A DNA stretch of 19,472 bases, taken from assembly GCA_024516155.1 (NCBI GenBank), contig JAJJXM010000190.1, forward strand, positions 1-19,472, read 5' to 3'. A program made the translations under genes and the position numbers. This stretch comes from Pyronema omphalodes (Eukaryota > Ascomycota > Pezizomycetes > Pezizales > Pyronemataceae). Positions 8,500-14,422 of the stretch are shown piece by piece (positions within the stretch are counted from its first letter, which is position 1; each line of letters starts with the position of its first letter). The notes under the pieces were generated by a model that worked only from the letters and a program-made list of their open reading frames with translations, searched no databases and was not told where the DNA came from.

Positions 8500-8911
8500 C
8501 GAGGAGTCACGTGAGGAGGCTCTTGCTAAGCGAGCACGAAAATTTCTCGCGAGGAAAGGGGTCCGAAAGGGGGGAAATTTGGGGTATCACCACAACCAGT
8601 GCTGCTGGTGGGGGGGGGGGATTTGGGGGGGGCGGGGGGGGGGATATCGGTATGCCGAAACCGAAAATAAGGTCGGTTTGATGATTGGAGGGCGGGAGGT
8701 GGAGCGGCGTTGATGAAAGTGCCCGGAATCCGGCCCGGAGGTCCCAGAATCGCGTTTTTCCGCTGAATCTCAACGGTAAACGGTAGCTGGGTTCCGAAAA
8801 TCGAGATTCGGGGTAATTCCGAGGTAAGAAATGGATTACCGATCCGAAAATCGGGGAAATTGTTGTTGTTGTCGAAAATGCAGGGGGGGGTCAGCGGTTG
8901 CTGTGTGGTGT
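8471..8911 (-). other. 5' UTR / internal promoter region of LINE alpha
   Basis: No gene is seen in these 441 bases. They match the 5' part of gamma (19129-19472) closely in inverse orientation. The 5' terminus is ACACCACACAGCAACCGC followed by eight C. It holds three long homopolymer runs (G on the plus strand, about 8610-8643) and a CACGTG at 8508-8513. LINEs normally carry an internal promoter in this position, but no TATA box is obvious. Confidence 0.7.
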
Positions 8912-9288
8912 ATGCCCTGCATGGTGGTATCAGTGATGGGGTTGGTTTCGGTGGGAATGTTGTCGTAGGTGGTGTCCGGGCGGGTTTTCTGCCATGCCTC
9001 TCTCACTATACCTACCTTTACTGGGCATTTCGTGCAGTACGCTGCGTGTTGGGTGTCAGCATGTCCTGCGGCTACGCAGTTCGAGCATCTGTAAACGGTG
9101 TGGATGCACTTCCTGCCCTTCTGTTTGGGGCATTCTCCACAGAAGTGGTATTCCGTTGGGTGTACGGCGGCGCATATAGCGCAGGTAGGGCCGTTATCGG
9201 CCGCGCACGTTGCGTGGTGCTGGCCAAACTTCCGGCACCTACGGCACTGGTCGATGGGCCTGGCGGAGAAGAAAAAAGGTGTCCCGGT
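8912..9288 (-). pseudogene. LINE beta ORF1 fragment with zinc knuckles
   Basis: Minus-strand translation from about 9288 to 8912 is open and reads FFFSARPIDQCRRCRKFG, then a Cys/His cluster equivalent to alpha ORF1 (CRRC...HHATC, CAIC...HFCGECP, CIHT...CSNC), then VREAWQKTRPD and TTMQG. It corresponds to the C-terminal third of alpha ORF1 with clear divergence. There is no start codon because the 5' part is missing: it is joined directly to an endonuclease fragment on its upstream side. Alpha is inserted at its downstream end, just about where ORF1 would stop. Confidence 0.78.
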
Positions 9289-10008
9289 CCGTTTTTTGCC
9301 AGTTGAGTCGCTGGGTGGTGGGGGTAGCGGTGGTATGGTCTGGGTGGAGGGATGTCAGTTGAAAGCGGATGACCTTGTGGCCTGAACCCGTAGCCAGGTC
9401 GTCATCGACTGCCCAGTTTGTGAGTTCCCTTGTCATCGCGGGGGATGTCAGGGTTAGGTCCAGAACTGACAAGCCAGAGCCGTCCTTGTACTGGTGGGTC
9501 GGGACGTCGGGGACGTTCGCCAGACTCCAGTGGTGGGTTTCGATTAGTTCCACGAGCTCGTCTGCTCGGGCTCTCCTGCGAGTGTTGGAATCCCACAACG
9601 GATGGTGCGCGTTGAGGTCACCCGTGATTACCCATCGGCGAGGGAGGACGAGGGGGGTGAGGGCTCGGGGCAGGGTGTATAGTTTGGAGATCGGGTCATC
9701 TTCGTTGTATATGTTAAGTAAATAGAAGGGGGGTATTAGGGGTGTGCGGACCTCGAGGACTTGTAGGTCCGGGTCTTCGGTAACATCTAGTCGAGGAGTG
9801 ACGCTGATGTGGGGGTTGAAACGAGAGACGTAAGCGGCGGTCCGGTTGACTTTGTGGTAGCCGCGGGGGGGGATCAAAAGAATGAAGTTGGGGTGGGTTA
9901 TAGCAAATCTGGGGTCCTTGACGTTTACCTCTTGGACAAGAATGATGTCGGTGGAAGCGCTTGCTGTGTTCAGCAGCGTCGTGAGGGCGGTGGTGCTGCG
10001 ATTCGTGT
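9262..10008 (-). pseudogene. LINE beta ORF2 fragment: APE-like endonuclease domain
   Basis: The frame is open from 10008 (just inside the E insertion) to 9239. It contains STDIILVQEVNV (catalytic Glu block), NRTAAYVSRFN, DPDLQVLEVRTPLIPPFYLLNIYNE, VITGDLNAHHPLWD and GSGHKVIRF. It parallels alpha ORF2 residue for residue down to LNWQKTD, after which it diverges at the junction with the ORF1 fragment (about 9262-9290). In GSGHKVIRF a Gly stands where alpha has the Asp of SDH, an active-site residue, so this endonuclease is probably dead. The N-terminal dozen or so residues are beyond E, outside the visible fragment. Confidence 0.8.
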
Positions 10009-10121
10009 TATTTATTTATTTATTTATTTTATCATACACGCATCCAACCGTAAGGTTATGGCGGTATCTACAAATTAAGTACAATGTTGAGGAACCGGGG
10101 GTGATGCCAGGTTCCCACTGG
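10009..10121 (-). mobile_element. Element E, 3' end piece with (AAAT)n tail
   Basis: On the minus strand this reads ...GATACCGCCATAACC, hairpin AACC-TTAC-GGTT (10057-10046), then an (AAAT)n tail to 10009, which abuts the beta endonuclease frame. It closely resembles the 3' end of copy A (about 985-1052). Copy D separates it from the rest of E (12130-12474); 10109-10121 is D's target duplication. Confidence 0.85.
10109..10121. repeat. Target-site duplication of copy D (left)
   Basis: AGGTTCCCACTGG, identical to 12117-12129. Confidence 0.95.
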
Positions 10122-10457
10122 TTTGTTTGTTTGTTTGTTCTCTCATTACTTGTTTGCAACCCGAAGGTTATGACAAGGGACAGATAAATACAAAAGAGAA
10201 GAAGAAAGAAATGTAAAAGCAAAAACCCAGTCTCCACCTCTACCAGTCTCCTCCTCTTGATCGTTGTGGTTGTGGGGTCTGTCCCCACTGTATACTACGG
10301 GGGTTTCTTGTCCAAGCGCGTCTGATGTTCCAAGTGCCCTGCTTGCACAGAGGCCGCCTCGCCGGGCTCCTCCCTTTCCTCCTCCCTTCCCCTCCCATTT
10401 TTAACCATTTTTCCTCCTGTATTTCCTCCACAAAGCAAAAACAAAACCAAAGCAAAG

Positions 10458-11264
10458 TTAAACAGCCGCCGGGCCACCCGTGCCCCCACTCTCCTCTCCT
10501 CTCTCCCCTCTTCCGCCGGTGTCTCCTGACTCTTTGCCCTTTGAGATACCCGGGCCCGCCCTGCCCCTCTTCTCCTCCCCTCTCTCCCCTTCTCCTTCCT
10601 TCTTCCTCAGCCTCCTCGCTGCTCCCCCTCGCCTCTCTCCCCTTCTTGTCGGTGGTGTTGTCAGTCCAAGATTGCCATTCCCAAGCACAATCTGGACGTT
10701 GATGCCTCCGCTCTTGACGACTTCTGCCCAAGTCTTCTTTGCAGAGGGTGTTGTCGTTCTGGGTTGGTGGGTGTTCTTTCCCCGTCCACCATTCATTGTT
10801 GTAGGGGTCTTGCTGGGTGGCGCTGCCGTAGGTGTCGTCTCCTTCGCTTTCTGCTTCTTCCTCTGTGCAGCCTTCGCCTCCACAGTCTTCCATCCGTTCG
10901 TCTCAGCAGGGGCAGTGCTTGGGGCGTCGGGTAGAGGTGTGTCCTGAGCAGATGGACTGTCAGGGTGAGGTTCCGGTGTCGCATCGGTTGACGTGATCGC
11001 GAGGAGAGGTAGGGGGGACATAGGCTTGAGGGCATCAAGCTTGTCCTGGGCGGCGGTAGTCGCATGTTTTGAGTGCATCAGGCTTCGCACCGGTGATGCC
11101 GCTCTCGGTTTGTGGTTCACCGGTCTTCTGTTTGTCGGTGAGGTGGGTTCGGTGTTCTGGTCGCTTCCCCTTCGCTTTCTCTTGCCAGGAGGGTTGCGAA
11201 CAGCGTCCAGGACATCCTGAATGTCATGTTGGACGACGGACAGTTGCATAGTCATCTCTTCCAT
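10458..11264 (-). pseudogene. Copy D ORF1-like frame, downstream part
   Basis: This is the C-terminal half of the ORF1-like protein (268 codons from MEEMTMQL), with KRKRRGSD, TWAEVVKSGG and the basic Gly-rich tail. It is out of frame with 11224-11913 because of the seven-base C run at 11295-11301. It is otherwise uninterrupted, so the only visible lesion in D's coding region is that one base. Confidence 0.7.
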
Positions 11265-11913
11265 CGCTGAGGAAGAGGCCGTGAGGTTCGGTGAGGGGGG
11301 GCGCCGAAATGACTTGTTGCTGTTCGTCGATTTTCCTCGTCAGGGCGTCCACAGCAGCCTTGAGAGCTGCTGTTTCTGCCTGTGTAGAGTCGTAAGCTGC
11401 GCGCAGCTTCGTGTTTTCGCCCATCAGAATGTTGAATTTCGTCATCATGACGTCGAATCTGAGGCGCATCTCATCGCTGTTGTTGCGTATGGTGTCTTCG
11501 AGGGTATTGAAGCGTCGCTGTGTGTCCTGGTGGATCTGTTGTATCCCCAGGAAGCTGGCTCCAGTGAGTCCGGCGTAGTTGTCTAGAAACAGTTGATCTA
11601 GGGTGAGATAGTTGTCATCAACTGCGACTGCCTTATTAATTGCAGATACCATCATGCGACGGTAGTTACTGAACCGGCTGTGTTCAGTTGTCGCCTGTTG
11701 CTGCGATGTTGAAGCCGAAGGAACTGGTGATCGTGCCAAGACCACGCTCTGGAAGGGCTTTCCAGCGAAGTTTCCATCAACTTCATCAACGTTTCCATCT
11801 CTTCCATCGAAAGTAGGATTAGATCCATCATGAGGAAGGTCGGCTAGAACATTGTACGCGTTTTCGGACCGTTTCGATCGTCGGGCGTTGTTCTGTCGTT
11901 GTTTTGGCGACAT
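11224..11913 (-). pseudogene. Copy D ORF1-like frame, upstream part
   Basis: From ATG 11913, 229 codons with the basic N-terminus and coiled coil. It carries the C/D-type segment MMVSAINKAVAVDDNYLTL in place of the B-type segment, then leaves the conserved frame at the homopolymer 11295-11301. Confidence 0.7.
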
Positions 11914-12116
11914 TTCGTGAGGTGGGGTAAGCCAAAACTCGTGAAAACTCTGATTTTGCGACAAAAGTCAACAAAAGCAACGTAGAATTCCCTGAAAATT
12001 CAGGGAATAACGTAATAGAGTGCTGCGAATCCGAATCCGATGAGAAAACCGGGGGTTTCGGTGCTCGTTGTTGAGAATGCAGGGGGGGGGGTCGCCGTTG
12101 CCGTGTGGTGTACGCT

Positions 12117-12129
12117 AGGTTCCCACTGG
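12117..12129. repeat. Target-site duplication of copy D (right)
   Basis: AGGTTCCCACTGG, perfect match to 10109-10121. Confidence 0.95.
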
Positions 12130-12474
12130 GTAAGCCCCAGAGCTGTCTATGTGGGTGGGAGTGTAGTCTCCCAAGTCTCGTCATGCAGTTTTTCATCTCG
12201 CGTCGTCGGATCCAAGGAGCCCTGTGCGCTCGGAGGCCACCTCGCCGGGTCGATCCCCCATTTCCTCCACCCTTCCCCTCCCATTTTTAACCATTTTCCC
12301 GCCTTTATTTCCTCCGCAAAGCAAAAACAGAACAAAAAGAAAAAGTAACTCCTCCGGGCCACCGCCCCCGCGCCTCCTCTCTCTCCCCTCTCTCCGTCCG
12401 TATCCTCAAGTCCTCTGCTCTCCCTCTCTCATCCCTCTCCGCTGCTCCCTCCCGTCCACGCCTCTTCCCCTTCT
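12130..12474 (-). mobile_element. Element E, internal piece (end of ORF1-like region and 3' UTR)
   Basis: The minus-strand sequence from 12474 downward matches copy A from about 535 to 930: AAGAAGGGGA..., Arg/Gly/Glu-rich coding remnant, TTTTGCTTTGCGGAGGAAAT, and ACGAGACTTGGG. It continues beyond copy D at 10108. The coding remnant is degenerate: a basic Arg/Gly/Glu-rich frame persists, but it no longer follows the copy A protein. The match stops abruptly at about 12474, where the gypsy LTR begins, so the 5' part of E should lie beyond the gypsy element, right of the window. No intact gene is present. Confidence 0.75.
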
Positions 12475-12570
12475 TGTCACGAACCGCTAGGGATATGCTT
12501 CTGGGAGGGATTGTAACCACAGCTGGGCTGTGGTTCGTGGGTGTGACGCTGGGGATGGCGTACGTCACAG

Positions 12571-12640
12571 TTAGGGTTTAAGCGAAGAGGTGGAGCTAGG
12601 GCTAGGCGAGAGGAGTTAGGGTTAAGCGAGGGACAAGGGG
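12571..12640 (+). repeat. Degenerate TTAGGG-containing triplicate in U3
   Basis: There are three spaced units of about 20-25 bp: AGTTAGGGTTTAAGCGA, AGCTAGGGCTAGGCGA and AGTTAGGGTTAAGCGA. Each contains a TTAGGG-like core followed by a GCGA. They could be repeated factor-binding sites (TTAGGG-binding proteins exist in fungi); this is inference. Confidence 0.6.
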
Positions 12641-12686
12641 GTAAGTGCGGGGGGGAACGAGGAGGGTTTCCTCGAGGTTTGGAATA

Positions 12687-12817
12687 TGTTCTGCTTCTGT
12701 TTTGTATTGTGTTTTGCTTCTGTTTTGTATTATGTTTTGGTTGTGTTTTGTATTATGTTTTGGTTATGTTTTGTATTATGTTTTGGTTTATGTTTGTATT
12801 GTGTTTTAGTTAAGTTT
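12687..12817 (+). repeat. T-rich minisatellite in U3
   Basis: About five imperfect tandem copies of a 23-25 bp unit of the form TGTTTTGTATTATGTTTTGG. The open frame across it (Cys/Phe/Val-rich) is a by-product of the repeat and not a gene. Confidence 0.8.
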
Positions 12818-12910
12818 TGGGAGTCACGGTGGAGCGAAGGGTGTCTCATGATGGATGGAATATCTGCGGGTCAGATAAGTTGGGAAATCACATGAGCACA
12901 GGGACAAAGG

Positions 12911-12918
12911 TATATAAG
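12911..12918 (+). promoter_or_regulatory. TATA box of the LTR promoter
   Basis: TATATAAG stands 35 bp before A12946, the first base of the segment complementary to the primer-binding site. That spacing is what one expects between a TATA box and the transcript start, so the two observations support each other. Confidence 0.7.
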
Positions 12919-12945
12919 GGGACATTTGTATTTCATTAGTCTAGT

Positions 12946-12955
12946 ACGCAATCAA
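12946..12955 (+). promoter_or_regulatory. Predicted transcript 5' end / self-primer
   Basis: ACGCAATCAA is the exact reverse complement of 13247-13256. By analogy with Tf1, the first bases of the element mRNA would fold back on the primer-binding site, be cleaved and prime reverse transcription. Ten base pairs are perfect; the next pair on each side does not match. Confidence 0.65.
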
Positions 12956-13185
12956 TTATCTATTTACACAAATCCTATCTACACACTGCAGTTCTATCAT
13001 CTAAACCGTGACCACAAACCCAGCCCATCCCAACATACTTACCCATCCCGAATACCTACCTATCCCCCCACCCAGATCCCCATCCGACGATCCTATCAGA
13101 GGCAACGCTGCAGGGACATCCTGTGTACAAGGTAAGTACTGCCTGAGCCCGTGACTAACTCACCTAGAAGTCCAGAGCCGAACCC

Positions 13186-13200
13186 GATTGCATAGCAATC
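13186..13200 (+). other. Hairpin in U5 upstream of the primer-binding site
   Basis: GATTGC-ATA-GCAATC forms a 6-bp stem. The same GATTGC occurs in the primer-binding site (13249-13254), so the arms could compete or help arrange the self-priming structure. Confidence 0.45.
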
Positions 13201-13246
13201 CGACGGTTGTATCGCCTGTCGGCCGTGTGTAGCCGGATTTTGACAT

Positions 13247-13256
13247 TTGATTGCGT
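13247..13256 (+). promoter_or_regulatory. Primer-binding site for self-priming
   Basis: TTGATTGCGT begins one base after the inferred LTR end and is complementary to 12946-12955. No tRNA-type PBS beginning with TGG is present near the LTR end, which also speaks for self-priming. Confidence 0.65.
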
Positions 13257-13339
13257 CCTCCGAACGACACCCGATACAACTAAGGAAGCACGAAGGGCTT
13301 CAACCACAACTAAGAAAAAAATAAGAAACAACCAATACC

Positions 13340-14422
13340 GTGGATCCGTTCCGATTGCAGGAGCTGAGCGAGGTTATCGAAAGAGAAGCCACCGGTCCAG
13401 CGAGCCCAGTAACCCCCGAACACCGATCCCGCCCACAGACTCCGGATTCACCGGGACCAGCACAGATTCCCGAGGACATAGCCTCCATAATGGCCTCTCA
13501 ACAGGGAACGAGCGGTATGACGCCACCCTCGGTCGTGATGACCCAGGAGCAGCTTCAACAACTGTTCCAACAACTCACCTATCGACCCTCTCCGACCAGT
13601 AATCCCAAGGTCGAGGATCCCGAACTCTATCATGGCGAGAGGACGAAGCTTCGGGCTTTCCTAACTCAGTGCGAGCTGAAGTTCAACTGTGAACCGAACA
13701 GGTTCGACAGTGATATTAAAAAGGTCAATTACGCCAGTTCGCGGTGCCGGGGAAATGCGTGGTCATGGATTGAACCCTCCATCGAGAGGGGGAGGAGCAC
13801 GTACACCACCTGGGAGGCATTCAAGACTGCCGTCTCGAGAGCATTTGGAGAGGCGGATTCAAGGGAAGTAGCGAGGAGGAAATTCAAAAATGTCCGTCAG
13901 GGAAATCGGTCCGCCGCAGCGTATTGGGCCGAGTTCCAGAGAATCATCGCGGACCTGCGTTACAACGACGAAATCTACATTGATCAGTTCAGCGATGGAC
14001 TTCATGTGGACGTACAAAGGCAACTCGCCATCCTCGAGACCCGTCCGACGAAGATAATCGATTTCGCAAACAAAGCAATTGCATTGGACAACCGGCTGTT
14101 CAATTTCCGGACCCTGCGAAACCGATTCGAACCTCAGTACCAGAATTTCCATCCGAGGAACGGCCACCAGGGATCGACCTTCTCGGAACCCGAGCCGATG
14201 GAACTGGATGCCACTCGGAGGGGCAGGCCTAGGGATAGGACCGAGGAAGAGAAACGACGAAAAAACAACGAGTGTTTCAACTGCGGGAAAACGGGCCACT
14301 ATGCCGCCAAATGCCCCCACAAGAAACCAATGGGGGAACGACGAACGTACCGGGCGGCAGAAGCCAACATCGACGAGGAACAAGTCGAAGAAAGAGCGGG
14401 AAAAGAGGATCCCCAGGAGTAA
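13340..14422 (+). CDS. gag: Gag of the Ty3/gypsy element (start codon changed to GTG)
   Basis: This is a 360-codon frame ending at TAA 14420-14422. It makes the nucleocapsid/capsid shell of the virus-like particle. The N-terminal segment is Pro/Thr-rich. From about residue 90 (VEDPELYHGERTKLRAFLTQ) a capsid domain typical of Ty3/gypsy Gag runs to about 270, and a zinc knuckle CFNCGKTGHYAAKCP (C-X2-C-X4-H-X4-C) starts at residue 312. The codon at 13340 is GTG, in a position expected for ATG (VDPFRLQEL), with a TAA six codons upstream. The next in-frame ATG is at 13490 (codon 51), upstream of the capsid domain. Pol overlaps in the -1 frame. Confidence 0.85.
   Translation: MDPFRLQELSEVIEREATGPASPVTPEHRSRPQTPDSPGPAQIPEDIASIMASQQGTSGMTPPSVVMTQEQLQQLFQQLTYRPSPTSNPKVEDPELYHGERTKLRAFLTQCELKFNCEPNRFDSDIKKVNYASSRCRGNAWSWIEPSIERGRSTYTTWEAFKTAVSRAFGEADSREVARRKFKNVRQGNRSAAAYWAEFQRIIADLRYNDEIYIDQFSDGLHVDVQRQLAILETRPTKIIDFANKAIALDNRLFNFRTLRNRFEPQYQNFHPRNGHQGSTFSEPEPMELDATRRGRPRDRTEEEKRRKNNECFNCGKTGHYAAKCPHKKPMGERRTYRAAEANIDEEQVEERAGKEDPQE
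14398..14404 (+). promoter_or_regulatory. -1 ribosomal frameshift heptamer between gag and pol
   Basis: G GGA AAA in the gag frame matches the X XXY YYZ slippery pattern and sits 15 bases before the gag stop. A -1 slip leads straight into the open pol frame (RGSPGVKKQGG). No pseudoknot was worked out. It fits the known use of -1 frameshifting in retroelements. Confidence 0.6.

Larger units (their letters stand above)
1053..8911 (-). mobile_element. LINE alpha: autonomous non-LTR retrotransposon, interrupted by A, B and C
   Basis: Read on the minus strand: 5' end near 8911, 5' UTR 8911-8471, ORF1 8470-7625 plus 5601-4756, ORF2 4763-4475 plus 2484-1053. Insertions C and B explain the gaps, and the reading frames rejoin exactly once one target duplication is dropped. 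Copy A's insertion cuts the element at 1053 within the RT domain, and the remainder lies left of the window. The 5' terminus (ACACCACACAGCAACCGC, then a C-run) is the same as that of gamma at 19129. The domain order ORF1 (zinc knuckles), EN, RT resembles Tad1-like fungal LINEs; the clade assignment is an inference. Confidence 0.85.
8912..10008 (-). mobile_element. LINE beta remnant (scrambled EN and ORF1 fragments)
   Basis: These are two coding fragments related to alpha, in the reverse of the normal order: endonuclease (10008 to about 9290), then ORF1 zinc knuckles (9288-8912). RT sequence is missing. Element E is inserted at 10009 and alpha at 8911, so this is the oldest visible layer of the nest. 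Confidence 0.7.
10122..12116 (-). mobile_element. Copy D: ORF1-only LINE-like element with (CAAA)n tail
   Basis: This 1995-bp element has a perfect 13-bp target duplication and is inserted into the 3' UTR of element E. The 5' end is ACACCACACGGCAACGGC plus a run of ten C, with a few extra bases (AGCGT) outside. The hairpin is at 10158-10169. It is very similar to copy C, including the same one-base homopolymer expansion that splits the ORF, but in the coiled coil it follows copy B (MRLRFDVMMTKFNILMG) rather than C. Confidence 0.92.
12475..13245 (+). repeat. 5' LTR of the Ty3/gypsy element
   Basis: The start is placed at TGTCACGAACC, where similarity of element E to copy A ends. The end is placed at TTTTGACA (13245), one base before the self-complementary primer-binding site. 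The ends are inverted (TGTCA...TGACA) as usual for LTRs. U3 holds a 9-bp hairpin (AACCACAGC/GCTGTGGTT, 12515-12535), two tandem-repeat blocks and a TATA box. R/U5 would start near 12946. The 3' LTR is outside the window, so the borders are inferred and not confirmed by comparison. Confidence 0.72.

Noticed and set aside
2834..11964. CRISPR array or segmental duplication of host genes
   Set aside because: The three direct repeats are 2-kb mobile elements with their own target duplications and tails.
12527..12541. A degenerate target duplication of element E (GCTGTGGTTCGTGGG versus GCTGCGATTCGTGTT at 9996-10010)
   Set aside because: The copy would lie inside the gypsy LTR and has several mismatches. 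E is cut by the LTR at 12474, so its 5' flank is not in the window.
12571..12640. Telomere repeat array
   Set aside because: There are only two true TTAGGG cores in longer degenerate units, inside an LTR.
12686..12895. Membrane-like small protein rich in Cys, Phe and Val
   Set aside because: It is a translation of the T-rich minisatellite and has no other support.
13246..13300. tRNA primer-binding site
   Set aside because: No TGG-starting match next to the LTR end; the self-complementary 10-mer explains the site better.
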